Shown: positions 1 to 8,390 of the stretch, piece by piece
How positions within the stretch are numbered: the first letter of the stretch is position 1
How the letters are laid out: every line of letters begins with the position of its first letter
Assembly: GCA_019239895.1 (NCBI GenBank)
Contig: JAFAZH010000032.1
Location: forward strand, 1 to 64,000
Source: Abditibacteriaceae bacterium
GTDB taxonomy: Bacteria > Armatimonadota > Abditibacteriia > Abditibacteriales > Abditibacteriaceae
DNA length: 64,000 bases
Direction: 5' to 3'
Position numbers and translations under genes: made by a program
Notes under the pieces: generated by a model
The model's input: the letters and a program-made list of their open reading frames with translations, nothing else
What the model was told of the DNA's origin: nothing
The model's database searches: none

Positions 1-46
1 GGTAGAGGGGAGCACGAACTGAGACTTGCTGGTGTTAAATTAGATC

Positions 47-115
47 AACCGCAGAGACGCAGAGATTGAGAGATTATTGCTGTCTTCCTCTGCGCCCTCA
101 GCGTCTCCGCGGTTT
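47..115. repeat. Intergenic inverted repeat, CCGCAGAGACGC class
   Basis: An imperfect inverted repeat. The left arm begins AACCGCAGAGACGC at 47 and the right arm ends GCGTCTCCGCGGTTT at 115. The same core reappears as a perfect 31-bp palindrome at 10410-10544. No gene can be supported in the first 189 bases. One plus-strand frame closes at TGA 20-22 and could be the tail of a gene entering from the left, but this is too short to call. Confidence 0.75.
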
Positions 116-148
116 ATTTTCTAAAGCGAACAATTTTTCCTTTGACCT

Positions 149-187
149 CCCCTCTACCAATACTGGGAGAGGGGCCGGGGGTGAGGG
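149..187. repeat. GGGAGAGGG hairpin next to a stop codon
   Basis: CCCCTCTACCA (149-159) pairs with TGGGAGAGGGG (164-174) at 10 of 11 positions around a 4-nt loop. It is followed by a GC-rich GCCGGGGGTGAGGG stretch. It ends 2-3 bases before the stop codon (190-192) of the leftward cytochrome gene, so it may act as that gene's 3' end hairpin. The motif looks like a dispersed repeat, although only one copy is in this window. Confidence 0.5.
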
Positions 188-189
188 CC

Positions 190-2757
190 TCACTTTATAT
201 ATTGAAACTCCGGGTGGGCCATCAAAGCCCACAGCATATCAACAACCGCTTCCTGCGGTTGCAAGTTGTTATGAATGACACCGGCTGCATCCCAATAGAC
301 CCGACCATCATAAATATCAAATGACAGGCCATTAATTTCCTTGCCTGCTAAACCAACTTTGGCGGCAGGGATTTCTAAGCGCACCCATTGCCCGGCGGCA
401 GGTAAATCGCCTAAGCGAATACGAGTTTCGTCACCATCGGTGCCAAAGGGAATCAAGTTCTCGCCCCAGTAAGCGCGGTGATCCCAGTCTCCCGTGTTCC
501 ATTGCAGCATAATCTCGCGGGGCATGGTTGCGGGGTCAAGATAGACCCAGGCAAAGAGCGTGTCGCCTGGCTGCACTTTGAGGCGTTGTGGCGTATCCGC
601 AAAATAATGCTGGCGTGCTCCGGTGGCCACTGGCTCAGTGTGCGATTTCTTGCCCACTTTGACGGGATTCTCCACCCACTCCCAGTTGCCCTGCACCCGT
701 GCCCCGGTTGGCGGCTGATCCTCAATCCAGACTTGTGCCCACGACTGATTCGGCGCAGTGTTTTGAGCCATGCCTTGAGTGAGGAATTGAACTCCGGCCC
801 CCAATTCTGCCGGAGTTGGAGGGCGGCTTAATAGGCTCCAGTAGGCAGTGGTAACAACTTTATTGAGGTCTTTCTCCTGCGACAGGTCGGTGGCCAGTTT
901 ACCGGCCCCCACGCGATTGTTGAACTCTTCGCCGTTCAATAGTTCCAAAGCTTGCACCACCGCGACATCATCCGGGCGGTTCGTGCTGACATCATTGCGT
1001 GTGGCTGGTTTGCCCAAGGCGCGTGTCAAGGCAGTTGAAGCGTCATTAAGATAAAGGCGCGGTGCGGGATTGCCAATAGCGACATTGATGCTATCTAATA
1101 ACTGCTCGGCAGTCAGTCGCCGCAAGGCGGGGGAGCGATAGTAGCGTGGCAGGTCAGGCTTGCCCACATTAAAGGTATCGGCCAATTTAGGATTGTAGCG
1201 CAGTTGATAGGTGCGGCTATTGAGAATCAAGCTAATGGTGTGCTTGAGATCATATTTATGCCGCATGAAATCATCCGCGAGCCACGCCATCAGTTCAGGG
1301 TTGGTCGCCTTGCGATCAGCGCGAAAATCGTCTGCCGGTTCCACCAGCCCTAGCCCCAGGTAACGCTTCCAGAGCCGATTCACAATGCTGGCGGCAAAGC
1401 GCGGGTTTTCCGGGTCTACAATGAGGCGAGCTACCAATTTAAGGCGACCATTTAAATCCTTGGGCACTGGTTGGCGTGCTGCGGGTTGATTAAAGATAAA
1501 AGACGGTTTCATAAACTCGCCTTCATGCACTTCGCAGCGAATGACTTCAACGTCGGTTGGAGAAAAATAGGAGGCGAAAGAAAGAAACTTTTTCTGCGGC
1601 CACTCTTTGTTCAAAAAGTGGTTGTGGCAACTGGCACATTTGAGGGCCGTGCCTTCAAATACCTGAGCCACATTCGCTGCTGTCTGAATCGTATCTACAT
1701 GATTTTCATTGCGAATCCAGGAAGTGACTTTTTTACCGCTGGGGGCCGCAAAATTGGGATCAATCAGTTCGGCCACCATTTCATCATAAGGACGATTCTT
1801 TTTCAGATTCTCGGTCAGCCAAGGGCCTAAATCGGGCCTTGTGCCGACACCACCCTGATGCTTGCCATTGGAAGTGAGGGCCTCTTCCCACCACGGCATC
1901 CAGTTAGCCGTATAATCATCATCGCGGGCCAGCAAGCGATCAATCAACTTAGCCCGTTTAGCAGGTGTTTTATCCGCGATAAACGCTTGCGCTTCGGCTA
2001 CCGTGGGAATGGTGCCAATCACATCCAGGTAAACCCGGCGCACGAAAGTTGCGTCATCACAAAGCGTTGGCACCGTCATCTTATGCGCGGCCCATTGAGC
2101 CGCAATAAAAGCATCAATGGGATTAAAAACCGGAGCCTTGACTTTGGGCACACGCGGCGGAGCCGGGAGCCGCGCAATATGTTTGGCGCGGATCTGTTGC
2201 AGGGTTAAGCCGGACTCATCCTCAACTGGCCTGGTATCTTGTGGGTGAGCATCTAAGGGCACGTAGCCAGCAGCGTTGAGTTTTTGGGTATCGGTATCGT
2301 TATGCGCTCCCGCCGCAATCCACTCGCGCAGTAGATGGACTTGGTCAACCGTTAAGGGATCATCGCCCATCGGCATACGTGGCTTTTTGAGGCCGCGCAC
2401 ATAAGCAACGAGGCTACTTTCATCGGGCTTGCCCACAATGAGTGCGGGGCCATGCTTGCCGCCCTTCATCAGGGCGTTGAAAGATGTAACATCCAGACCG
2501 CTCGAAGCTTTAGCGCCAGCATGACAGTCGCCGCACTTCTCCACCAGCATCGGATGAATCTGTTTGCTATAACTGATGGTTTTCGCTTCTTCGAGATCGA
2601 GAGGACGAATGGTAATAGCATTGGATGTTGGCTCCGCCGCTAATTGGCGGATACCAACCACCCCCACCAACACAACTGAAAGGCCAAGAGCTAAACTGCC
2701 AAGCGGAGTGAAAGAGAGGAGCGATTTTGATTTGAAATGGGAGCGACCAAACAGCAT
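190..2757 (-). CDS. PSD1 / planctomycete cytochrome c domain protein (DUF1549-DUF1553)
   Basis: Exported haem-binding protein of the PSCyt1-DUF1549-DUF1553 family. I chose ATG 2757 over an upstream TTG at 2778; residue numbers here count from the TTG. An N-terminal hydrophobic segment (about 27-48) is a signal anchor. A class I cytochrome c motif CGDCH lies at 82-86 with a distal Met in PRMPMGDD. DUF1549 spans about 220-410 and carries a second CxxCH at 381-385. DUF1553 spans about 445-860 and ends in the usual PEFQ motif. Residues about 680-835 look like an inserted beta-sandwich, rich in W, G and D, similar to carbohydrate-binding or LamG folds. The family is abundant in Planctomycetes and Armatimonadetes and is usually paired with a DUF1501 protein. 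No DUF1501 gene is adjacent here. The substrate is unknown. Confidence 0.88.
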   Translation of the reverse strand: MLFGRSHFKSKSLLSFTPLGSLALGLSVVLVGVVGIRQLAAEPTSNAITIRPLDLEEAKTISYSKQIHPMLVEKCGDCHAGAKASSGLDVTSFNALMKGGKHGPALIVGKPDESSLVAYVRGLKKPRMPMGDDPLTVDQVHLLREWIAAGAHNDTDTQKLNAAGYVPLDAHPQDTRPVEDESGLTLQQIRAKHIARLPAPPRVPKVKAPVFNPIDAFIAAQWAAHKMTVPTLCDDATFVRRVYLDVIGTIPTVAEAQAFIADKTPAKRAKLIDRLLARDDDYTANWMPWWEEALTSNGKHQGGVGTRPDLGPWLTENLKKNRPYDEMVAELIDPNFAAPSGKKVTSWIRNENHVDTIQTAANVAQVFEGTALKCASCHNHFLNKEWPQKKFLSFASYFSPTDVEVIRCEVHEGEFMKPSFIFNQPAARQPVPKDLNGRLKLVARLIVDPENPRFAASIVNRLWKRYLGLGLVEPADDFRADRKATNPELMAWLADDFMRHKYDLKHTISLILNSRTYQLRYNPKLADTFNVGKPDLPRYYRSPALRRLTAEQLLDSINVAIGNPAPRLYLNDASTALTRALGKPATRNDVSTNRPDDVAVVQALELLNGEEFNNRVGAGKLATDLSQEKDLNKVVTTAYWSLLSRPPTPAELGAGVQFLTQGMAQNTAPNQSWAQVWIEDQPPTGARVQGNWEWVENPVKVGKKSHTEPVATGARQHYFADTPQRLKVQPGDTLFAWVYLDPATMPREIMLQWNTGDWDHRAYWGENLIPFGTDGDETRIRLGDLPAAGQWVRLEIPAAKVGLAGKEINGLSFDIYDGRVYWDAAGVIHNNLQPQEAVVDMLWALMAHPEFQYIK

Positions 2758-2888
2758 AATCTTAAGCAAAGTAACCAAATAGATTTGAGGCTTACTTTAA
2801 TTATGCCCGTTGACAGCACAATTGGCGAGTTAAAAGCAGCGACTTGCCAATAGAGCAAACTCTGAACCTATCAAAACAGGATAACGCT

Positions 2889-3401
2889 ATGACTGAGGCG
2901 GCAAAACCTGCCTGTATATTACAAATCAATGTCAATCCCAAGGGTGGCGTGCCTAAACACCGGGTGCCTAATGCCCGGATAACCGTTAACGGCGTGGTAG
3001 GCGATAAGCAGCGTGACTTGCGCTATCACGGAGGCCCGTTGCGCGCCGTCTGCCTCTTCTCCTATGAGCAAATTCAAGCCCTGCGTGCCGAAGGCCATCC
3101 CATTGAACCCGGAACCACTGGAGAAAACTTAACGGTGAGCGGCCTCGACTGGCCCAACTTGCATAAAGGCGACTTACTGCGCATTGGCGATGAGGTGCAA
3201 CTGGAAATTACTTCCTACGCCGCGCCCTGCCATAACATTCGCGGCTCGTTTCAAGATGGCGAGTTTAAGCGCATGTCACAAAAGCTGCATCCGGGTTGGA
3301 GCCGAATTTATACCAGAGTATTACAGGAGGGCACGGTGCGCGAAGGGGATGTCGTAGAGTGGAAATCTGGCACCGTCAAGCAAAGTGAGGAAGTAAGATA
3401 A
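2889..3401 (+). CDS. MOSC domain protein (YiiM-like)
   Basis: A compact single-domain MOSC protein of about 170 residues. MOSC domains occur in molybdenum-cofactor sulfurases and related molybdopterin proteins and carry a conserved Cys thought to carry sulfur. That Cys is visible in the YAAPCHNIRG motif. The GDKQRDLRYHGGP and PGTTGENLTV motifs are typical of the YiiM group. A TTG 45 bases upstream keeps the frame open. I chose ATG 2889 because an ACAGGA ribosome-binding site precedes it. It stands alone between two leftward genes, so its partner enzyme is not evident. Confidence 0.85.
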   Translation: MTEAAKPACILQINVNPKGGVPKHRVPNARITVNGVVGDKQRDLRYHGGPLRAVCLFSYEQIQALRAEGHPIEPGTTGENLTVSGLDWPNLHKGDLLRIGDEVQLEITSYAAPCHNIRGSFQDGEFKRMSQKLHPGWSRIYTRVLQEGTVREGDVVEWKSGTVKQSEEVR

Positions 3402-3410
3402 AGGACACAT

Positions 3411-4517
3411 TTATCTTACACGCCATAATGTAAGTTCCCCATCAGAACTACGAGTGGCTAAGGTGTGACCATCTGGAGAAAAGCAAATTCGCGCAAAGAA
3501 TGGGTCATGCCTGCTCTTTAGGCTCAGGCGTAATGTTCCACCGGGGATGTCCCAAATTCTAACTGCATTTTGATTGATCCTCTCATTGGTTACACCGCCT
3601 ATCATGGTGCCATCTGGTGAAAAGACAAGAGCCTTCATTCTGGTATTGGCTCCCTTTAATATCTGCTGCACCTTCGCGGCTTGGATGTTCCATAGCGTGA
3701 CTGAAAAGTCGTCATTAGCCCAGGCAGCAGTCTTGCCATCGGACGAAATGGCAAAATCATTCTTTGCCTCAAAATCATTCCGAAAATCTTGCGCTGGAAT
3801 TGGGGGCCATATTTTCTTGGTGCGTCCAGTTTCTATATCCCATAAGCTTATTGTTTTATCGTGGTTCAAAGTGAATAAAGTCCGTCCATTTTGTTGGAGA
3901 ATGACCAGTTCGATAGCAGGGCCAATTAAGCGCGTTACGTGTTTAACCTTTGCCGTTGCTACGTCCCATAGAGTCACTTTGAATTGTCTTGATTCGGCTT
4001 CAGACACCCCTAAGGCTTGGCCACCAGACACGCCAGTTAAGGTTTTGCCGTCCGGCCAAAAGGCTATGGCCTGGGGCTGAAAATTATTGGCGGCTACTAA
4101 GCGTCTTAAAAAGCCGGTTTGAACGTCATACAAACGGAGAGAGCCATTAAAGTCACTGCTGGCTACAGTTTTTGCATCAGAAGACAAGGCGGCAGAAAAT
4201 GACTCGTCATCGCTGTAAGGGGCGTTGAGGGAAGACTTTAATCCACCCCCTGCCACGTCCCAAAGGTGAACTCCAGGCGTATAAATAGTATGCTCTGTCA
4301 AGAGACTGCCATCTGCTGAAAACTCTAATGATGTGCCCAAAAAGCTCAATGGCCCTAAAGGGTGGAGACCATTCATCTGCATAGGACTGTAAGCTTGTCT
4401 TAAAATGCGTGGTTGCCACGACCATTGATAAGCAACGAACAGCCATAAAACAAGGGGCAAGGCTGTCATTAAAGCCAGCTTCGCCCTTTGCCCTTTTTGC
4501 CAGTGCGCAATTATCAT
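3411..4517 (-). CDS. Membrane-anchored WD40 repeat protein
   Basis: 368 residues. One N-terminal membrane segment (about 16-31, rich in L, V and W) is followed by a beta-propeller. Repeats show the FSPDG...LW or AISSDGK...LW pattern and end with SPDGHTLATRSSDGELTLW. I count about six or seven degenerate blades. WD40 propellers are scaffolds, and this one is probably displayed outside the membrane. It converges with the MOSC gene, with only 9 bases between the stops. No enzymatic domain is visible. A second WD40 protein lies at 35566-36915. Confidence 0.75.
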   Translation of the reverse strand: MIIAHWQKGQRAKLALMTALPLVLWLFVAYQWSWQPRILRQAYSPMQMNGLHPLGPLSFLGTSLEFSADGSLLTEHTIYTPGVHLWDVAGGGLKSSLNAPYSDDESFSAALSSDAKTVASSDFNGSLRLYDVQTGFLRRLVAANNFQPQAIAFWPDGKTLTGVSGGQALGVSEAESRQFKVTLWDVATAKVKHVTRLIGPAIELVILQQNGRTLFTLNHDKTISLWDIETGRTKKIWPPIPAQDFRNDFEAKNDFAISSDGKTAAWANDDFSVTLWNIQAAKVQQILKGANTRMKALVFSPDGTMIGGVTNERINQNAVRIWDIPGGTLRLSLKSRHDPFFARICFSPDGHTLATRSSDGELTLWRVR

Positions 4518-4593
4518 AATCCTATTGTCGCACTGGATTCTCTTGCTTTCAAGTTAGCTGAGAGCAATTACGAAATCGCCCTCTGCCAAGAGG

Positions 4594-5586
4594 TTAAATC
4601 TCTCCATGACGCCTGCAATTTTCGACGGCACGGGCGACATGTTTGCACCAGAACTGAGGCGTGAAGATGTCTGGCTCGTGGCGGGCATGGCGGAAGTGGA
4701 AATCGGGGCAGTCGCAGAAGACTGGGCCAGATTCAATATCTACAATCGGGTGCCAACGGGTGCCATCACTACGGGTAAAGCTTTTAGTCTGAAAGAAAAC
4801 CTGACCACCCGGCACCACATGGTCACGCCGCACGCAACGCCGCTTAGGGAGGCGATTCTGCTTTTTTAAGAGAGCGGCGCTGGCGGCAATCCAGTTGAGC
4901 GTCTCTTGCCTGTCTTTGATTGGCTCCGCACAACTTGGATCATCGAAGAAGGGCGAGTTGACGTGCTGCGAGACCAGCCACGCCTCCATCTCATCTTCAG
5001 GATAAGGCCGCAACAGGCGCATCAGTTCGGGGACGTTCTGGTTGCGAGGATCGAGCCAGGCGGCTTCGTCCTGCGGGCGCAGAATGACGGGCATTCGCGT
5101 GCAAACCGGGTCAACCAATCCATTGGCGACCGTCGTCATAATGGCACAAGAGTGCAGCACCGAGCCATCGGGTCGCTTCCACTCTTCCCATAAACCTGCC
5201 AGGCCGAATAATTCGCCTTCAGGACGGGAGAAGTAGACGGGAATGCGCTCTTTCTCTTCGCGCTTCCATTCGTAGAACCCGTCGGCAGGGATAATGCAGC
5301 GGCGACGGCCAATGGCCCACTTGAAGGCGGGACGCTCATCGGCAGTCTCGGCACGAGCGTTAATCAGGCGTTGCCCGACGCTCGCATCTTTGGCCCAGAA
5401 AGGCACTAAGCCCCACTGGTAGCCTTCCAGATACCGCAAGCCAAACTCACGCTCCTGGGTAATGACAGGCACCTGTTGCGAGGGTGCCACGTTGTAACGA
5501 GGCTTCAGCGAGAGCAATGCCTGCTCCACGCCGAAACGCTCAGCAACCTCTTGGGTTGAGTGGTGAAGGGTATAACGTCCACACAT
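4594..5586 (-). CDS. SRAP (YedK/HMCES-like) protein fused to a SWIM zinc finger
   Basis: Residues 1 to about 225 form an SRAP domain, the family that covalently shields abasic sites in single-stranded DNA. It starts MCGRYTLH with the nucleophilic Cys2 and keeps Asn76 (INARAET) and Glu106 (DGFYEW). The His normally found in the HxRMP motif is Cys162 here (VCTRMPVIL), which I checked in the DNA. Residues 251-330 are an extension carrying Cys291-x-Cys293-x20-Cys314-x-His316, the SWIM zinc-finger pattern CxCx(n)CxH. An AAGGAGAG ribosome-binding site precedes ATG 5586. Typical SRAP proteins have about 220-230 residues, so the fusion is unusual. Expected role: DNA-protein crosslink protection of abasic sites, with the SWIM finger adding DNA or protein binding (inferred). 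Confidence 0.88.
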   Translation of the reverse strand: MCGRYTLHHSTQEVAERFGVEQALLSLKPRYNVAPSQQVPVITQEREFGLRYLEGYQWGLVPFWAKDASVGQRLINARAETADERPAFKWAIGRRRCIIPADGFYEWKREEKERIPVYFSRPEGELFGLAGLWEEWKRPDGSVLHSCAIMTTVANGLVDPVCTRMPVILRPQDEAAWLDPRNQNVPELMRLLRPYPEDEMEAWLVSQHVNSPFFDDPSCAEPIKDRQETLNWIAASAALLKKQNRLPKRRCVRRDHVVPGGQVFFQTKSFTRSDGTRWHPIVDIESGPVFCDCPDFHFRHARHEPDIFTPQFWCKHVARAVENCRRHGEI

Positions 5587-5827
5587 AAAACTCTCCTTTA
5601 AACCTCAATTTATAGTCTACAAAACGATATCACTAATATCAATGAAAACGTAATATTCAGGACGAATGAGGCCCCAGCAGGTTGCCCAAAAGAGCTATTT
5701 TTATGCTGTTTTAGAGATTTATTTTGGCCGCCTTCGGAATCAGAATTAACCTTACATGGAAGCGGCTTTTGAACGATAATTAGCTTAAGCCAAAACTATC
5801 AAAAGAAAGCAGAGAGGACAAAACATC

Positions 5828-6916
5828 ATGGCCAGAGAGAGCAAAGCAGGGACAAAACGCAAGGCTGCCGCCACCACGGAAACTATTGGAGTGGGGATTA
5901 TTGGGGCTGGCGGGATTGCACGCGGAGCGCATATTCCCGGTTACAAGAAATTGTCGAATGTGCGCATTGTCGCGGTGGCCGACCCGGTGGAGCCAGCCCG
6001 CCAGAGCGTGGCCCAGGAGTTTGATATTGCACACACTTATGCGGATTATCAGGAGATGCTCCAGCGCGACGACATCCAGGCGATTTCCGTGACCACGCCC
6101 AACTTTATGCACGCTGAGGCGACCATCGCCGCCTTACAAGCAGGCAAGCATGTCTTGTGTGAGAAGCCCTTGGCCATGAATGCCAAAGAAGGCGAAGCAA
6201 TGGTGGCGGCAGCGCGCAAGGCTAACCGCAAGCTGATGTGCGGTTTTAACAATCGCTTTTCGCCCTCTATCCAGGCCCTTAAACGGTTTGCCGATAAGGG
6301 TGCATTCGGCGAAATGTATTATGCTCGCTCTCAAGCCTTGCGGCGGCGGGGCATTCCAGGCTGGGGACTCTTCATCAATAAGGAGAAGAACGGTGGCGGC
6401 CCCCTCATTGACATTGGTGTGCATATCCTTGATGCTACCCTGCATGTCCTGGGTTTCCCCAAACCCATCTCAGTATCGGGGGCCACTTACGCCATGTTTG
6501 GCAAGCGCAAGGATGTCATTGGCCTGATGGGACAATGGGATTATAAGAACTTCACAGTGGAAGACTTCGCCGTTGCTTTAGTCCGCTTCGAGGGTGGCCT
6601 GACTTTAGTCTTAGAATCGAGTTTCGTGGCCGAATTAGATTCTGATAAGTTCAGCTTCCACATCTTTGGTGACAAGGGCGGCGCCCAACTGAATCCGCTG
6701 AAAATGTTTACTGAGCAGAACAAAACCCTCCTTGACATCACTCCTGTTCACCTGCCAGGCAACGTCAACACGCACGCTCTGGAAATTGAGTCGTTTGTGA
6801 ATTCCATCATCAATGACACGCCTGTGTTCACCCCCGGTGAAGAAGCTTTACAAGTCACCCGTATTATTGACGCGATTTACGAGTCGGGCGACAAGGGCCG
6901 TGAAGTCAGGCTGTAA
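5828..6916 (+). CDS. Gfo/Idh/MocA family NAD(P)-dependent oxidoreductase
   Basis: 362 residues. The N-terminal Rossmann fold has a GIIGAGGIARGAHIPGY dinucleotide-binding loop at about residues 22-38. The family CEKPLA motif follows at about 115, with a C-terminal alpha/beta substrate domain after it. These enzymes oxidise or reduce sugars, inositols or related polyols. The substrate cannot be told from the sequence. An AGAGAGGA ribosome-binding site supports ATG 5828. The first 20 or so residues are Lys/Ala/Thr-rich and precede the fold. An inverted repeat begins 3 bases after the stop codon. A second family member lies at 9339-10361. Confidence 0.88.
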   Translation: MARESKAGTKRKAAATTETIGVGIIGAGGIARGAHIPGYKKLSNVRIVAVADPVEPARQSVAQEFDIAHTYADYQEMLQRDDIQAISVTTPNFMHAEATIAALQAGKHVLCEKPLAMNAKEGEAMVAAARKANRKLMCGFNNRFSPSIQALKRFADKGAFGEMYYARSQALRRRGIPGWGLFINKEKNGGGPLIDIGVHILDATLHVLGFPKPISVSGATYAMFGKRKDVIGLMGQWDYKNFTVEDFAVALVRFEGGLTLVLESSFVAELDSDKFSFHIFGDKGGAQLNPLKMFTEQNKTLLDITPVHLPGNVNTHALEIESFVNSIINDTPVFTPGEEALQVTRIIDAIYESGDKGREVRL

Positions 6917-6919
6917 ACA

Positions 6920-7074
6920 GAGAAATAACCACAAAGACACAAAGGGCACAAAGAGTTTGTAAGAAAACAGAATAAAGGAAACAGCACATCCGCAAGTTGC
7001 TATTGCACCGTTTTCTGTATCCTGTTTTCCATACTCTGCTCTTTGTGCCCTTTGTGTCTTTGTGGTTATTTCTC
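6920..7074. repeat. Perfect 36-bp inverted repeat, CACAAAGACACAAAG class
   Basis: Arms 6920-6955 and 7039-7074 are perfectly complementary over 36 bp by my alignment, around an 83-bp centre. The right arm supplies the last codons and the TAA stop (7066-7068) of the leftward ferredoxin gene. The left arm starts 3 bases after the stop of the oxidoreductase. The same sequence class recurs at 53851-53995 and 60550-60688. It could fold as a transcript hairpin for both convergent genes or be a small mobile element. Confidence 0.9.
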
Positions 7075-7320
7075 CCTGTAATAATCCGCGTTGATTTGCT
7101 CAAAGTGTTTCCACTCGGCAGGCAGTGCATCGGCCTCGAAGATGGCTCCCACGGGACAGGCGACCTCGCAAGCACCGCAGATGATGCACTCATTAGGGTT
7201 GATATAAAGTTGGGGATCACTTTCCTCGCCGTGAATGCAATCCATTGGGCATACCTCAACACATGCCTTGTCCTTAACTCCAACGCAAGGTTCGGCAATA
7301 ACATAAACATCGCCAGCCAT
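7066..7320 (-). CDS. fdxA: Seven-iron (3Fe-4S/4Fe-4S) ferredoxin
   Basis: 84-residue soluble electron carrier. The N-terminal part has Cys12, Cys20, Cys24 and Cys28 in the PCVGVKDKACVEVCPMDC arrangement. The second cluster motif CIICGACEVACPVGAI follows at about residues 44-59. This layout matches the 3Fe-4S plus 4Fe-4S ferredoxins of the Bacillus and Thermus type. AGGAGGT lies 8 bases before ATG 7320. The gene is divergent from a LysR regulator, with a promoter and a T-N11-A palindrome between them. The final codons lie inside the right arm of an inverted repeat, so the original C-terminus may have been altered by that element. Confidence 0.92.
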   Translation of the reverse strand: MAGDVYVIAEPCVGVKDKACVEVCPMDCIHGEESDPQLYINPNECIICGACEVACPVGAIFEADALPAEWKHFEQINADYYREK

Positions 7321-7367
7321 AATGAATGACCTCCTGATTTCAGGATAGCCACTGGTGGAGTCGAATA

Positions 7368-7396
7368 CTAATACATATTGGCTATGTCTTGGTTAA
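7368..7396 (-). promoter_or_regulatory. Candidate sigma-70 promoter of the ferredoxin gene
   Basis: On the minus strand TTAACC (7396-7391) is followed after exactly 17 bases by TATTAG (7373-7368), about 47 bases upstream of ATG 7320. The -35 overlaps the edge of the palindrome at 7394-7406, where a LysR-type activator of a divergent gene would be expected to bind. Matches are moderate, so this is a prediction. Confidence 0.4.
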
Positions 7397-7406
7397 CTTA
7401 AAGTTA
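7394..7406. promoter_or_regulatory. T-N11-A palindrome, candidate LysR operator
   Basis: TAACTT-A-AAGTTA is a perfect 13-base dyad of the T-N11-A form recognised by LysR-type regulators. It lies between the divergent lysR-type gene (ATG 7459) and the ferredoxin gene (ATG 7320), and abuts the predicted ferredoxin -35 box. Confidence 0.5.
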
Positions 7407-7458
7407 TGGCCGTAGCGCGACTTCAAACGTCACCTCACCACAACAGAGCCATTGACTT

Positions 7459-8364
7459 ATGAATATCAACCATCTGGCTATTTTCCATGCAGTGGCGGAG
7501 GAGGGGAGTGTGACGCGGGCGGCAGAGCGCCTGTGCATCAGCCAACCAGCCGTTTCCAAGCAACTGCGGGAGTTAGAGAAGACGCTGGGCATGGCGCTTT
7601 TTCATCGCCTGTCCAAAGGGGTGCAACTGACAGAAGCGGGGGAACTGTTGCTGGGCTATTCACGCCAGTTATTTGCTCTGGAGGCCGAAGCGGAACAGGC
7701 GTTGCGCGAATTGTGGGCACTGGAACGGGGGCGTTTAAGAGTGGGAGCTAGCACCACCATTGGCACTTACCTCTTACCAGAAATTTGCGCTCAATTTTCC
7801 CAACGGTATCCCGGTATTGAAATGCAGTTAGAGATCGCCAACAGCCGAACGGTTGAGCAGCTATTGCGCGACAACAAGATTGATTTAGCTCTGACCGAAG
7901 GCCCAGCCGAGGCCACTGATATTAAGCTGGAAGTCTGGCTGGAGGATGAGTTAGTGGTGATTGCGCCGCCTTATCACCCGTTAGTGCAGGAACCTGTCAT
8001 CACGGTTGAACGCCTCTGTGCTGAGCCATTTATCTGGCGCGAAGTCGGTTCTGGCACACAGGCCATCATCGAGCAAGCTTTGCAAACTAAAGGTTTGCAA
8101 GTACAAGCGGCGATGTCGCTGGGCAGCACAGAAGCCATCAAACGAGCTGTGGCAGCAGGTATGGGCATCTCTATTGTCTCTTGCCTCACTATCGGAGCAG
8201 AGTTAGCCGCTGGCACGCTGATTGTGCTGCCAATTATAGATTTCTCTATCTACCGTCCGCTGCACCGTCTGCGCTTGACTGGTAAATATGAAGGACGCGC
8301 TGCCCGTGAGTTCGTAAAACTGCTCAAGCAGTCTATCACCAAAGACCTCAGCAGCTATTTATGA
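7459..8364 (+). CDS. LysR-family transcriptional regulator
   Basis: 301 residues. The N-terminal winged helix-turn-helix (about 1-60) has the classic NHLAIFHAVAEEGSVTRAAE and SQPAVSKQLRELE motifs. A periplasmic-binding-protein-like effector domain follows from about 88 (GRLRVGASTTIGTYLLPEI). The effector domain resembles the CysB/CbbR group, but the ligand cannot be inferred. The ribosome-binding site is weak. It is transcribed divergently from a 7Fe ferredoxin, so control of that gene is the simplest hypothesis. It converges with the gene at 8391, and a short GCTTG/CAAGC hairpin lies in the 26-base gap. Confidence 0.92.
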   Translation: MNINHLAIFHAVAEEGSVTRAAERLCISQPAVSKQLRELEKTLGMALFHRLSKGVQLTEAGELLLGYSRQLFALEAEAEQALRELWALERGRLRVGASTTIGTYLLPEICAQFSQRYPGIEMQLEIANSRTVEQLLRDNKIDLALTEGPAEATDIKLEVWLEDELVVIAPPYHPLVQEPVITVERLCAEPFIWREVGSGTQAIIEQALQTKGLQVQAAMSLGSTEAIKRAVAAGMGISIVSCLTIGAELAAGTLIVLPIIDFSIYRPLHRLRLTGKYEGRAAREFVKLLKQSITKDLSSYL

Positions 8365-8390
8365 AGCTTGTCGTATCAAGCCAAGTGATA

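Noticed and set aside
6906..7352. Minus-strand open frame of 148 codons across the ferredoxin and the repeat
   Set aside because: It is out of frame with the clearly conserved ferredoxin and runs through the palindrome. There is no ribosome-binding site or family resemblance.
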